Shown here in pieces: positions 1 to 8,773 of a stretch of DNA of 43,794 bases. The notes below the pieces were generated by a model, which worked only from the letters and a program-made list of their open reading frames with translations, did not search any database and had not been told where the DNA came from. Positions within the stretch are counted from its first letter, which is position 1, and each line of letters starts with the position of its first letter. The translations under genes were made by a program, and so were the position numbers. Origin of the DNA: Actinomycetes bacterium (lineage in GTDB: Bacteria > Actinomycetota > Thermoleophilia > BMS3ABIN01); the NCBI GenBank assembly GCA_021791195.1, contig JAJYXB010000025.1, positions 1,400 through 45,193 on the forward strand, in the 5' to 3' direction.

Positions 1-1866
1 GTCGATCTCCTGGCTGCTCATCTTCTTGGCGGCATAGCGCAGGCGCTTGGCCTTGTAAGGCACGGTGGGTTCGCCGAGCATGGCGCTCATGTCCGAGACG
101 CCTTTGACGATTGTCCGCGGCGTGATGTCATGCTCCTGGTTGTACTGCATCTGGATGCGGCGGCGGCGGTCGGTCTCGCCGATTGCGGTGGTCATCGCCC
201 GGGTCATCCTGTCGGCATACATGATCACCCTGCCGTCGACGTTGCGGGCGGCGCGGCCGATCGTCTGGATCAGCGCGATCTCGCCGCGAAGGAAGCCTTC
301 CTTATCGGCGTCGAGGATGGCCACCAGCGTCACCTCCGGCAAATCGAGGCCCTCGCGCAGCAGGTTGACGCCCACAAGCACGTCGAACTCGCCCAGGCGC
401 AGGTCGCGCACGATCTGGATGCGCTCCAGCGTATCGATGTCCGAGTGCAGGTAGCGCACCTTGAAACCGCTCTCCAGCAGGTAATCGGTGAGATCCTCCG
501 CCATCTTCTTGGTGAGCGTGGTCACCAGCACGCGCTCGCGCGCCTCCACGCGGCGGCGCACCTCGTTCATCAGGTCGTCGACCTGATGCTCGGTGGGCCT
601 GACCTCGACCGCGGGATCGATCAGGCCGGTGGGACGGATCACCTGCTCGACCACCCGGTTGCTGTGACCCAGCTCCCACTTCCCCGGCGTGGCGCTGACG
701 CAGACCAGCTGCGGCACCCGCCGCAGGAATTCCTCGAACTTCAGCGGCCGGTTGTCCAGCGCCGATGGCAGCCGGAAGCCATAGTCCACCAGCGTCTGCT
801 TGCGGGCGCGGTCGCCGTTATACATTCCATTTATTTGTGGTACCGTGTTATGTGATTCATCCAGGAAGCAGACGAAATCCTCCTGGAAGAAGTCGAGCAG
901 CGTGTTGGGCGGCTCGCCGGCGCTGCGGCCATCGAGGATGCGCGAGTAATTCTCGATGCCGGCGCAGTAGCCGGTCTCGCGCAGCATCTCCATGTCGTAG
1001 CGGGTGCGCATCAGCAGCCGGTGCGCCTCCAGTTCCTTCCCCTGGGACTTCAGCTCGGCCAGCCGCTGCTGCAGCTCCTGCTCGATGCCGGCCAGCGCCC
1101 GTTCGATCGCCCCCGGCGAGGTAACGAAGTGCGTCGCCGGATAGATGGCCACCTGCTCCATCTCCGCGAGGATCTCGCCGCTGACCGGCTCCAGCCGCTG
1201 GATGCGCTCCACCTGGTCGCCGTAGAACTGGATGCGGACGATCGTGTCCTCATAGGCGGCGTGCACCTCCAGCAGGTCGCCGCGCAGGCGGAACTGGCCA
1301 CGGCCGAAATCGAAATCGCCCCGGCTGTACATCATGTCAACCAGCCGCCGCGTCACCGCTTCCAGTCCCGGCTCCTCTCCCACTTTCAGGAAGACCATCT
1401 TCGCCAGGTATTCCTCCGGCGAGCCGAGACCGTAGATGCAGGAGACGCTGGCGACGATCACGACGTCACGGCGCGACAGCAGCGCGCTGGTGGAAGCATG
1501 TCTGAGGCGGTCGATCTCCTGGTTGATGGAGGTATCTTTCTCGATATAGGTGTCGGTGGCCGGCAGATACGCCTCCGGCTGGTAGTAGTCGTAGTAGCTG
1601 ACGAAGTATTCCACGGCGTTGTCCGGCAGGAATTCCTTGAACTCGTTGCACAGCTGCGCCGCCAGCGTCTTGTTGTGCGCCATCACCAGCGCCGGCCGGC
1701 CGATGCCGGCGATGACGTTGGCCATGGTGAAAGTCTTGCCGGAACCGGTGACGCCCAGCAGCGTCTGGCAGAAATCGCCGCCGCGCAGGCCCGCCACGAG
1801 CTCCCCGATCGCCTGCGGCTGGTCGCCGGTGGGGGTATAGTTGGCATTAAGATTGAATTGTGACAT
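1..1866 (-). CDS. uvrB: UvrABC excision nuclease subunit B (3' end outside window)
   Basis: UvrB is the helicase-like damage-verification subunit of nucleotide excision repair; it is loaded by UvrA and then recruits UvrC. The reading frame starts at an ATG (1866-1864) with [20 protein letters not shown] and stays open to the window edge (622 codons). It shows the Walker A motif GVTGSGKT (residues 38-45), the Tyr-rich beta-hairpin [10 protein letters not shown] (91-100) that clamps DNA, a helicase motif II FLDESH, and the C-terminal helicase lobe with motif VI-like QTIGRAARN. UvrB is usually about 660-680 residues, so only the last 40-60, including the UvrC-binding UVR helix, should be missing. 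It is the last visible gene of the run coaE-slt-uvrB and is separated from slt by a palindromic repeat. Identity is certain. Confidence 0.97.
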   Translation of the reverse strand, partial: MSQFNLNANYTPTGDQPQAIGELVAGLRGGDFCQTLLGVTGSGKTFTMANVIAGIGRPALVMAHNKTLAAQLCNEFKEFLPDNAVEYFVSYYDYYQPEAYLPATDTYIEKDTSINQEIDRLRHASTSALLSRRDVVIVASVSCIYGLGSPEEYLAKMVFLKVGEEPGLEAVTRRLVDMMYSRGDFDFGRGQFRLRGDLLEVHAAYEDTIVRIQFYGDQVERIQRLEPVSGEILAEMEQVAIYPATHFVTSPGAIERALAGIEQELQQRLAELKSQGKELEAHRLLMRTRYDMEMLRETGYCAGIENYSRILDGRSAGEPPNTLLDFFQEDFVCFLDESHNTVPQINGMYNGDRARKQTLVDYGFRLPSALDNRPLKFEEFLRRVPQLVCVSATPGKWELGHSNRVVEQVIRPTGLIDPAVEVRPTEHQVDDLMNEVRRRVEARERVLVTTLTKKMAEDLTDYLLESGFKVRYLHSDIDTLERIQIVRDLRLGEFDVLVGVNLLREGLDLPEVTLVAILDADKEGFLRGEIALIQTIGRAARNVDGRVIMYADRMTRAMTTAIGETDRRRRIQMQYNQEHDITPRTIVKGVSDMSAMLGEPTVPYKAKRLRYAAKKMSSQEID

Positions 1867-1881
1867 ATTGTTGATTTGTTA

Positions 1882-1967
1882 GGGACGTTCCTTAACTTTC
1901 TTAACTTTCCCGCTGACGTCCGCCATTTCCGCGGGTCTCGAAAGTTAAGAAAGTTAAGGAACGTCCC
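1882..1967. repeat. 28-bp perfect inverted repeat (REP-like hairpin) between slt and uvrB
   Basis: Positions 1882-1909 and 1940-1967 are perfect reverse complements (28 bp), with a 30-bp GC-rich spacer. The arm begins GGGACGTTCCTTAACTTTCT and contains the direct repeat TTAACTTTC. The transcript would form a very stable stem between the two genes. The shape and the GGGACGTTCC end resemble REP elements mobilised by Y1 (RAYT) transposases, but no such transposase is present here. The outer part of the right arm supplies the last codons and the stop of slt. Confidence 0.85.
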
Positions 1968-2550
1968 CGTGCAGCTGGTTGCCGTAGGCGCGTCCGTAGA
2001 TGTCCTTTATCCTGTCGATGCTGCTGACGTAATCGCGTGTCTCCTTGAAGGGGATGTCGACCACGGAATTAAACGGCTCGCCCGCCGTCCTCGCGGCGGC
2101 CAGCCACTGGTCCACGTTCTGGGCGCCGCCGTTGTAGGCCGCCAGCGCCAGCACCTGCGAGTCCTGGTAGCGGTCCAGCAGGTAGCGCAGATACCAGCAG
2201 CCCAGACGGATGTTGGTCTTCGGCTGCCTGAGCTCGGCCGCGGTGGGCGCCGGTTCGCCGGTCTTGCCGGCGATCCAGGCCGCGGTGGAAGGCATCAGCT
2301 GCATCAGCCCCACGGCGCCGGAGCCGGAGATGGAACCGGCATGAAAACCACTTTCCTGATAGACGACCGCCGCCACCATCTGCGGGTCCAGCTTGTTGAC
2401 CTCAGAGTAATGTTTGATAGTATCCGCATAATCGAGCGGATACCACCAGCGGGCGTACCAGCCCGGCATCGTCAGATGGATCACGAGAAACGCCCCCGCC
2501 AGCAGCAGCACGGCAGCCATGATCGCCAGGAAGCGCTTTATCAGCTTCAT
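1954..2550 (-). CDS. Membrane-anchored soluble lytic murein transglycosylase (SLT domain)
   Basis: This 198-residue protein belongs to the Slt/MltC/MltE-type lysozyme-like fold, which cleaves the MurNAc-GlcNAc bond of peptidoglycan to give 1,6-anhydroMurNAc. An N-terminal hydrophobic segment (residues 7-27) anchors or exports it. The catalytic glutamate is E66 in YQESGF, followed by the family motifs GLMQLMP (80-86) and AYNGG (137-141). The start ATG overlaps the coaE stop (ATGA), so the two are translationally coupled. The last residues GDVP and the stop codon are encoded by an arm of the downstream inverted repeat, so the native C-terminus seems to have been replaced. Function is firm; the exact family name is not. 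Confidence 0.92.
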   Translation of the reverse strand: MKLIKRFLAIMAAVLLLAGAFLVIHLTMPGWYARWWYPLDYADTIKHYSEVNKLDPQMVAAVVYQESGFHAGSISGSGAVGLMQLMPSTAAWIAGKTGEPAPTAAELRQPKTNIRLGCWYLRYLLDRYQDSQVLALAAYNGGAQNVDQWLAAARTAGEPFNSVVDIPFKETRDYVSSIDRIKDIYGRAYGNQLHGDVP

Positions 2551-3164
2551 GCTCCCGCACCGGAGCCGTACGCCGCCATCAGGCCGGCGACGAACTGCTC
2601 CATCAGCCCCGGAAGGCCGGTATTCTCAAACACCACCTGCGCCCGGGAGCGCTTTTCCTCCTCGGGCAACTGCCTCCGCGCCCGCCGGGCAAAATCTGCC
2701 GTGCTGGCGCGTCCGCCGTAGCGCTTGCGCCGCACTTCCTCCGGCGCCGTGATCAGCACCACCTGGTCGAACATGTCTTCCATGCCGGACTCGAACAGCA
2801 GCGGGATCTCGACCACGGCTGCGGGCGCGCCGGCAGCCCCGGCTGATGCCAGCCATTCAGTGATCCGTGCCCGCACCAGCGGAAAGAGCACCTCTTCAAG
2901 ACTGCCCAGGCGTGCGTCGTCGCCGAAGACGAGTTCGGCCAGACGCCGTCGCCCCGCTTCGCCGCCAGGGGCTTCGATGCCCAGGCGCGCCATGACCCGC
3001 TCACGGATGTCGGGTCGCTCCAGCAGCTCGTGCACCACCACGTCGGCGCTAAGCACGGCAGCCCCCCGGGACGCGAACATGGCCAGCGCCGTGGTCTTTC
3101 CGGAACCGATGCCGCCGGTGAGGGCCACCCTGACCGGAGCCTTGTTGTTCGCACGGGGGTTCAT
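2547..3164 (-). CDS. coaE: Dephospho-CoA kinase
   Basis: CoaE phosphorylates the 3'-hydroxyl of dephospho-CoA, the last step of coenzyme A synthesis, in the cytoplasm. The P-loop GGIGSGKT lies at residues 17-24, followed by the typical SADVVVHELL substrate region and a C-terminal ...VVFENTGLPGLMEQF segment equivalent to the conserved (I/V)-x-N-x-G element. At 205 residues it is a normal single-domain CoaE, without the GrpB-like C-terminal extension seen in many actinobacteria. It lies downstream of rpsA behind a strong terminator, so it probably has its own promoter in 3165-3277. Its stop overlaps the slt start by 4 nt. Confidence 0.95.
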   Translation of the reverse strand: MNPRANNKAPVRVALTGGIGSGKTTALAMFASRGAAVLSADVVVHELLERPDIRERVMARLGIEAPGGEAGRRRLAELVFGDDARLGSLEEVLFPLVRARITEWLASAGAAGAPAAVVEIPLLFESGMEDMFDQVVLITAPEEVRRKRYGGRASTADFARRARRQLPEEEKRSRAQVVFENTGLPGLMEQFVAGLMAAYGSGAGA

Positions 3165-3277
3165 CAGACAAGATTAAGTGATATCGCCGCCGGTTCCAAG
3201 CGGCGGCGCCCCGGGCGGTGGGGTGCGGCTGGCGGTTTTGGCAGGATGGGGCTCCCGCGCGCATCATCCGGCCATAC

Positions 3278-3305
3278 AAAAAGCGCCCCGCCGGAGGCGG
3301 GGCGC
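3278..3305 (-). terminator. Rho-independent terminator of rpsA
   Basis: A perfect 10-bp GC stem (GCGCCCCGCC at 3283-3292 with its complement at 3296-3305, 3-nt loop) is followed on the minus strand by TTTTT (3282-3278). It sits 25 bp past the rpsA stop and should separate rpsA from coaE. Confidence 0.9.
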
Positions 3306-3329
3306 GTCAGATCCGGAATTATGGAAAAC

Positions 3330-4841
3330 CTATTTGTCTTCCGCTTCCCCGCCGTCCTTTTCCTTTTCAGCTTCCGCTTCCCCGCCGTCCTTTTCCTTTT
3401 CCGCTTCAGCTTCCCCGCCGTCCTTTTCCGCATCGCCGGCGGCGGCATCGGCCTCGGGAGTGACTTCCTCCGCCAGGCTCAAATCCGTTGAGCTCCTGGT
3501 TTCCTCCGCGGCGGCTTCGGTCTCTTCCCCGGCTTCCGCCACGGCGGCGGACGGCACTTCCTCGGTGAACACCTCGTCGCTCAGCCCGAGGCTGGGGACT
3601 TCGGCATCTGTTTCCTCTGCCGGTTCCGGCTCCGCGGCCTCCACGGCCGCTTCGGCCTCGTCGACCGGCTCAGCGGCTTCAGCTTCCCCGCTCTCCTCCT
3701 CAGCTACGGCAGTTTCTTCGCCGCTGTCCTCCTGGAGGCGCTTCATGCTAAGCGAGAGCCGGCGGCGATCGCCGTCGATCTCGATGATCTTGACTTCGAT
3801 CTCATCGCCGACGGCGACGATCTCTTCCGGCTTCTCCACGTGATGGTTGGCCAGTTCGGAGATATGCACCAGGCCCTCGATGCCCTCGCTGATCTGCACA
3901 AAGGCGCCGAAGCTCACCAGCTTGGTGACCGCGCCGCTGATGACATCTCCGACCTGATGCGTATCCACCAGATTCTTCCACGGATCCTCCTGGGTCTGCT
4001 TCAGGCCCAGGGAAACCCGCTGACGGTCCCGGTCGATGTCAAGCACCTTGACCGAGACTTCCTGGCCGATGGTCAGCACCTCAGAAGGATGGTTGACATG
4101 TCCCCAGGACAGTTCGGAAATGTGGATGAGGCCATCGATGCCTTCCAGATCCACGAAGGCGCCGAAGTCGACGATGTTGGAGATGATGCCCTTGACCACG
4201 TCGCCCGGCTGCAGTTTGTCGAGAATCTGCTCGCGGACTTCCTTGCGCTCCTCCTCGAGCACGGCGCGGCGGGAAAGCACCACATTGTTGCGGTTGCGGT
4301 TGAGCTCGATCACCTTGCACTGGAGCACCTTGCCCATATACTCATCCAGATTCTGGATACGGCGGATATCAACCAGCGACGCGGGCAGGAAGCCGCGTAC
4401 GCCCAGGTCGAGGATGAGACCGCCCTTGACGACCTCGATGACCGTGCCTTCGATAACGCTGCCCTCGCGCTCCACCTCTTCGATCCGCTTCCAGGCCTGC
4501 TCGAACCGAGCCCGCTTCTTCGAGAGGATCAGGCGCCCTTCGGCGTCTTCCTTCTGCATGACAAGAGCATCGATCCTGTCGCCGATACTCACTTCTTCAT
4601 CGGTGCTGACCGACTTGCGGATGGACAGCTCGCTCGCCGGGATGACACCTTCTGACTTATAGCCTATATCTACCAGGATCTCGTCCTTGTCAACCCGGAC
4701 AACCTCGCCGGTGACAATGTCTCCTTCCTGGAAAATGTTGATGGTGATGTCGTAGTTGGGCTCTTCCTTCCCGTCTACGAGCTTTAGCAGTCCACCACTC
4801 CCTTCAACAATGGTGATTTCTTCTTCGTTTGGTTTTTGCAT
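3330..4841 (-). CDS. rpsA: 30S ribosomal protein S1 with long acidic C-terminal tail
   Basis: S1 binds mRNA on the 30S subunit. The 503-residue protein has four S1 (OB-fold) domains at about residues 37-108, 126-194, 211-282 and 296-368, the four-domain layout usual for actinobacterial and Firmicute S1 rather than the six of E. coli. Domains 3 and 4 hold the best-conserved motifs (DFGAFVDLEGIDGLIHISEL; SFGAFVQISEGIEGLVHISE). From about residue 373 the remaining 130 residues are almost only Glu, Ala, Asp, Gly and Ser, ending in an 11-residue repeat (KDGGEAEAEKE). An AGAAAGGAAC sequence upstream could serve as Shine-Dalgarno site. It is a single-gene unit, with a promoter candidate at 4913-4918 and a strong terminator at 3278-3305. 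Confidence 0.96.
   Translation of the reverse strand: MQKPNEEEITIVEGSGGLLKLVDGKEEPNYDITINIFQEGDIVTGEVVRVDKDEILVDIGYKSEGVIPASELSIRKSVSTDEEVSIGDRIDALVMQKEDAEGRLILSKKRARFEQAWKRIEEVEREGSVIEGTVIEVVKGGLILDLGVRGFLPASLVDIRRIQNLDEYMGKVLQCKVIELNRNRNNVVLSRRAVLEEERKEVREQILDKLQPGDVVKGIISNIVDFGAFVDLEGIDGLIHISELSWGHVNHPSEVLTIGQEVSVKVLDIDRDRQRVSLGLKQTQEDPWKNLVDTHQVGDVISGAVTKLVSFGAFVQISEGIEGLVHISELANHHVEKPEEIVAVGDEIEVKIIEIDGDRRRLSLSMKRLQEDSGEETAVAEEESGEAEAAEPVDEAEAAVEAAEPEPAEETDAEVPSLGLSDEVFTEEVPSAAVAEAGEETEAAAEETRSSTDLSLAEEVTPEADAAAGDAEKDGGEAEAEKEKDGGEAEAEKEKDGGEAEDK
3341..3430 (-). repeat. 33-bp tandem repeat in the rpsA tail
   Basis: A 33-bp unit containing CTTCCCCGCCGTCCTTTTCC (plus-strand sense) recurs with starts at 3344, 3377 and 3410, nearly identical each time. 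It encodes the repeated acidic 11-mer KDGGEAEAEKE. The period is a multiple of three, so copy number can change without a frameshift. Confidence 0.85.
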
Positions 4842-4912
4842 GTAGCTTTTTAGTTCCTTTCTGTCAAAAATTTTGGCGCGCAGCGCAACGTGCGCACGGC
4901 GTGCCGAAAGTA

Positions 4913-4918
4913 ATTATA
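4913..4918 (-). promoter_or_regulatory. Candidate -10 element of the rpsA promoter
   Basis: On the minus strand a perfect TATAAT lies about 70 bp upstream of the rpsA start, preceded by TTATG. The -35 region at 17-bp spacing (TTCCAT) is poor. It is the only good -10 match in the AT-rich gap 4842-5031. Confidence 0.4.
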
Positions 4919-4948
4919 CATAAGCCGGAGAGTGTATGGAAGTAAATG

Positions 4949-4971
4949 GGGGGCGCCGCCTGGGCGCCCCC
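4949..4971 (-). terminator. GC hairpin after the LppX/LolA-like gene
   Basis: A 9-bp inverted repeat (GGGGGCGCC 4949-4957 with GGCGCCCCC 4963-4971) lies 60 bp past the stop of the 5032-5910 gene. Only a weak T-rich stretch (ATTTACTT) follows on the minus strand, so termination efficiency is doubtful. Confidence 0.4.
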
Positions 4972-5031
4972 GGGATAAACCGTCAGCCGCGGCGCGATGT
5001 GCGCCGTGATGTCGCGGTGAACGAACCGCCC

Positions 5032-5910
5032 CTACATCGGCGCCGTGATGTTCACCTTCTCGCCCCAGTTCCAGAACATGTACATGTCGTCGCCGGAGAT
5101 GTACAGGTCATCGTTGCGGATGTGCGAGGTCTCCTGGTAGATCAGCAGATTGTCGGCGCCGATCCAGATGTCGTCCTCAAGCACGGACGTTTTCAGCTTG
5201 TCCATGCCGTCCCTGGTGGCCTTGTCGGCGTTGGCTTTGAGATGCTGCTCCAGCTTCCCGTAGACCGCCTTGGCATCGAAATCCAGCCTGACATGATAGA
5301 CGCGATTACCGTTCTGTGTTTCAATGCCCAGATTCTTCCAGGTGGTGACGAACTGGAGGAAATCCATTTTTTCGACGTTGTCGTCCAGGTTGCTGATGTC
5401 CTCGACCGAATGGCTTTTCCAATGGCCGCCGTGCGGCTTCAGATAGAACATGCCGTCGGTAACCACAGCGTCGTAAAGTAGCGGATTCGGGCAGCCACAG
5501 GGAACCAGCTCTCTGGGAAGCCGCAGCTCGCCGCTGAATTTCACCTTGCCGGGCATCAGGTCGCCGTCAGCCTCCGACAGCAGGGTCATGTTTTTAAACG
5601 ACAGCGTCATGTTTTCGCTGAAATGCACGCCCATGCCGCCGTCGGCATACTTCTTCGTCGCCGCCTGGCTGTCCTGGACCAGCTTTTTGACCGAATCGGG
5701 CGTGTCCACGTAGCCGGTCTGCCGGGCTGGGGGCTTTGGGGCGCCGGCCGCCGGCGCCGGCTGGGTCTGCGTCGTGGTCGGCGTAGTGCCGGCAGCGCCC
5801 GCCGGAGCCGTCTGGGTGACCTGCGCCACGGCGGCGCATGAAACCGTGAACAGTATCACCGCCGCGATCGGAAGAATCAGCCGCCAGTTGATGTTCCTGA
5901 GAAAATGCAT
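5032..5910 (-). CDS. Secreted or lipoprotein-like LolA/LppX-superfamily protein
   Basis: This is a 292-residue exported protein. Its N-terminus has RNINWR, a hydrophobic core (LILPIAAVILF) and TVSC, close to a lipobox but with Thr rather than Leu/Val/Ile at -3, so lipid attachment at C25 is possible but not certain. A Thr/Pro/Ala-rich linker (about residues 30-65) follows, then a domain ending in DDLYISGDDMYMFWNWGEKV and NITAP. That ending is typical of the LolA-like half-barrel family of LppX/LprG and related actinobacterial lipoproteins, which bind hydrophobic ligands. The assignment rests on this recognised pattern. The start has a good site, AGGGGGCGGTTATG. It lies between polA and rpsA on the same strand but appears separately transcribed. 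Confidence 0.8.
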   Translation of the reverse strand: MHFLRNINWRLILPIAAVILFTVSCAAVAQVTQTAPAGAAGTTPTTTQTQPAPAAGAPKPPARQTGYVDTPDSVKKLVQDSQAATKKYADGGMGVHFSENMTLSFKNMTLLSEADGDLMPGKVKFSGELRLPRELVPCGCPNPLLYDAVVTDGMFYLKPHGGHWKSHSVEDISNLDDNVEKMDFLQFVTTWKNLGIETQNGNRVYHVRLDFDAKAVYGKLEQHLKANADKATRDGMDKLKTSVLEDDIWIGADNLLIYQETSHIRNDDLYISGDDMYMFWNWGEKVNITAPM

Positions 5911-6010
5911 AACCGCCCCCTGTCACCCTGGAGAAAATTTGACAGGGTTATTTTCGGCCGAATGGGCAAATCACTAAACCCTGATTTATCAACCGGACGC
6001 GCGAAAGGGG

Positions 6011-6040
6011 AAAAACGGAGCTGCGATTCGCGAAGGCAGC
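6011..6040 (-). terminator. Possible terminator downstream of polA
   Basis: On the minus strand GCTGC (6040-6036) pairs with GCAGC (6024-6020) around a TTCGCGAA core, and TTTTT (6015-6011) follows four bases later. It lies about 13 bp past the polA stop. The stem is short, so confidence is moderate. Confidence 0.4.
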
Positions 6041-6052
6041 GGACAGGGGTTG

Positions 6053-8749
6053 CTATTTTGCCTCGACCCAGGTCTCGCCGATGCCAACGTCGACTTCAAG
6101 CGGCGGTTCCAGCTCCCAGGCGGCGCACATCTCGCGGCGGGCCATTTCGGCGACCGCCCCTGCCGCGGCCGCCGGCGTTTCGAACACCAGCTCATCGTGC
6201 ACCTGCAGCACCAGGTGTGAGCCGGGGTGTTCAGCGGCAAGGGACCGGTGGCAGTTGATCATGGCGATTTTCATGATATCTGCGGCGCTGCCCTGGATGA
6301 CCGTATTGACCGCCAGGCGCTCGCCCAGGCTGCGCTGGCGGCCGTCACTGGAGAGCAGCTCCGGCACGGGCCGGCGGCGGCCGAGGATGGTGGTGACGTA
6401 GCCGTCCTTCATGGCCTGGACGATGACACTGGCGCGGAACTCCGCCACGCGGGGAAAACGCGCCAGGTAGGCAGTGATGTAACTGGTCGCCTCCTCCTGG
6501 CTGATGTCCAGCTGCTCGGCCAGCCCGAAGGCGCTGATGCCGTACATGATGCCGAAATTGACCGCCTTGGCGCGCGAGCGCTCCTTGCCGGTGACCTCCT
6601 CCGGCTTGAGCCCGAAGACCTCGGCGGCGGTGTCGCGGTGGACATCCTCACCGGCGGCGAAGGCATGCCTGAGCTTGCTCTCACCGGAGAGGTGCGCCAG
6701 GATGCGCAGCTCCACCTGCGAGTAGTCGGCTGCCACCAGGCGGCAGTCATCGGCCGCGACGAAGCAGTCCCTGATCTTCTCGCCCAGCGGGGTGCGGATG
6801 GGGATGTTCTGCAGGTTGGGGTTGCTCGACGACAGCCGGCCCGTGGCCGTGACCGTCTGGTTGAACGTGGTGTGCACGCGCCAGTCGGGACCGGCCAGCC
6901 TGGGCAGCGCCTGCAGGTAGGTGCCAGACAGCTTGGCCAGCTCGCGGTAGGTTTCGACTTTGGCGATGATGCCGTGCATCCCGCGCAGCGTCTTCAGCAC
7001 CGAGGCATCGGTCGAATAGCCCTTCTTGGTGCGTTTGCCCGCGGGGAGCTTCAGCTTCTCGAACAGGATGGCGGCCAGCTGCTGCGGCGAATCGACGTTG
7101 AAATCCTCGCCTGCCAGGCGCCGGATCTCGTCGGCGAGCTGATCGATCTGGTCCGCGACCTTCGACGCCAGCTCCCCGAGCCGGGGCAGATCGACGCGGA
7201 TGCCGGCCCGCTCCATCTCCGCCAGGATGCAAACCAGCGGCATCTCCACGCGCTCGAACAGCCGCGCCAGCCCCTGCTCCTCGAGCCGGCGGCGTTGAAT
7301 TGGCGCCAGCAGGAAAGCGGCGGCGGCGTGCTGCGCCAGCGCCCTCTCCCCCGGCTGCTCCGCATCCACCTCCACCCTGATGCCGGCCGCCGCGGCCAGC
7401 TGGTCGAGCTTGTACGTCCTGGCCTCGGGTTTCAGCAGGTATGCCGCCACCATGGTGTCGTGCCCGCAGGAAAAAGGCGTGGAGGGAAGCAGCGCCAGCA
7501 GCCCCTTGAAATCGTGACAGATGACCTGACGCGCACCGGCGGGCGGGCCAGGGGCGGCGGGCTCCGGTGAGGCAGCCGGTTCCGGGGCGGCGGACGGCCC
7601 CGGTGAGGTGGGCGGCTCCGGAGCAGCCGACCCCGCAGCCGCTTCCAGTGCGGCCGCAAACTCGGCGGCAGTTCCGGCAGCGAGCCGGACGGAATCTCCC
7701 CCGGCATAGACAGCCAGCCGCAGCGCGTCGCCCCGATGCTCCCAGGCCAGCGCCGCCTGACCCGCACGGGCGAGGTCGGCGGCCAGTCCGCTAATGGCGG
7801 CGTGGCGCACCTCGAGCGTCACCGTCTCGCCCGCCTCGGGCGCTACCATGCCGATCTCTTCCAGCCGCCGCAGCAGCGCGTTGAACTCGAAGCGGGCCAG
7901 CACCTCCCGCAGACGGGCGGTGTCGGGCTGCCGGGGGCGGATGGTATCGGCGGTGATCGGCAGCGGCACCTCGTCGTTCATGGTCGCCAGCTCCCGCGAG
8001 AGCAGCGCCTGCTCCCGGTGTTCCTCGAGCAGCTGGCGCCGTTTGCCCTTGATCTCATCGATGTGGTCAAAAATCTCAGGCAGCGAATCGTACTGCTGCA
8101 GCAGGGCGGCGGCGGTCTTGTCACCGATGCCGGGGACCCCGGGGATATTGTCGGAGGTGTCCCCTTTCAGGCCGATGAAATCCGGCACCCTGGCCGGCAG
8201 GATGCCGTAACGCGCCTCCACCGCGGCCGGGTCATAAACCTTCACCTCGGAGATGCCCTTTGTATTTGACATCACATAGACATTGTTGTCAACAAGCTGC
8301 AGCGCATCGCGATCGGCGGTGACGATGACGGCCTTCTGCCGCTGGTCACGGGCCTCGCGGGCGAGCGTCGCCAGGATGTCATCCGCCTCGTAGCCCTCCT
8401 TCTTCAGACTCTCGAAACCGAAGGCAGCCACCAGCTCGTCGAAGTAGCCAAACTGCAGCGACAGGTTGTCGGGCATCGGCTTGCGGTGCGCCTTGTAGTC
8501 TTCAAAATCAGCGTGGCGGAAGACCTTCTTGCCGGCGTCCCAGGCGACGACGACCCCGGCCGGCTCGTAGTCGGTGAGGATCTTGACCAGCATCGTGGCG
8601 AAGCCGTACAGGGCGTTGGTGGGCAGGCCGCCGCTGGTGGCGATCGTCTCCGGCAGCGCGTAAAAAGCGCGGTAGGCGAGGCTGTTGCCGTCGATGAGGA
8701 AGACGGCGCCGGAGATGTCCGGCGGCTGGTTTTCTGATGCCGGATTCAT
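6053..8749 (-). CDS. polA: DNA polymerase I with inactive 3'-5' exonuclease domain
   Basis: Pol I fills gaps and removes RNA primers in replication and repair. The 898-residue protein has an N-terminal 5'-3' exonuclease (LIDGNSLAYRAFYALP, KGDTSDNIPGVPGIG), a middle 3'-5' exonuclease-like domain and a family A polymerase. Polymerase motifs are A, ADYSQVELRILAHLSGE (about residue 672); B, RSRAKAVNFGIMYG; and C, LQVHDELVFE (about 850). In the middle domain the metal-binding D-x-E motif is replaced (LAWEHRGDALRLAVYAG), so proofreading should be absent, as in Taq and many Gram-positive enzymes. That domain is also split by a Pro/Ala-rich linker. The start has AAGGAAACC before ATG. It is 24 bp downstream of gpsA and probably the end of the der-plsY-gpsA-polA run. 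Confidence 0.97.
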   Translation of the reverse strand: MNPASENQPPDISGAVFLIDGNSLAYRAFYALPETIATSGGLPTNALYGFATMLVKILTDYEPAGVVVAWDAGKKVFRHADFEDYKAHRKPMPDNLSLQFGYFDELVAAFGFESLKKEGYEADDILATLAREARDQRQKAVIVTADRDALQLVDNNVYVMSNTKGISEVKVYDPAAVEARYGILPARVPDFIGLKGDTSDNIPGVPGIGDKTAAALLQQYDSLPEIFDHIDEIKGKRRQLLEEHREQALLSRELATMNDEVPLPITADTIRPRQPDTARLREVLARFEFNALLRRLEEIGMVAPEAGETVTLEVRHAAISGLAADLARAGQAALAWEHRGDALRLAVYAGGDSVRLAAGTAAEFAAALEAAAGSAAPEPPTSPGPSAAPEPAASPEPAAPGPPAGARQVICHDFKGLLALLPSTPFSCGHDTMVAAYLLKPEARTYKLDQLAAAAGIRVEVDAEQPGERALAQHAAAAFLLAPIQRRRLEEQGLARLFERVEMPLVCILAEMERAGIRVDLPRLGELASKVADQIDQLADEIRRLAGEDFNVDSPQQLAAILFEKLKLPAGKRTKKGYSTDASVLKTLRGMHGIIAKVETYRELAKLSGTYLQALPRLAGPDWRVHTTFNQTVTATGRLSSSNPNLQNIPIRTPLGEKIRDCFVAADDCRLVAADYSQVELRILAHLSGESKLRHAFAAGEDVHRDTAAEVFGLKPEEVTGKERSRAKAVNFGIMYGISAFGLAEQLDISQEEATSYITAYLARFPRVAEFRASVIVQAMKDGYVTTILGRRRPVPELLSSDGRQRSLGERLAVNTVIQGSAADIMKIAMINCHRSLAAEHPGSHLVLQVHDELVFETPAAAAGAVAEMARREMCAAWELEPPLEVDVGIGETWVEAK

Positions 8750-8773
8750 GGTTTCCTTAAATCAATCTGCTGA

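Noticed and set aside
6227-7570. Plus-strand open frame of about 447 codons opposite polA
   Set aside because: Antisense shadow of the polymerase coding region with no recognisable domain.
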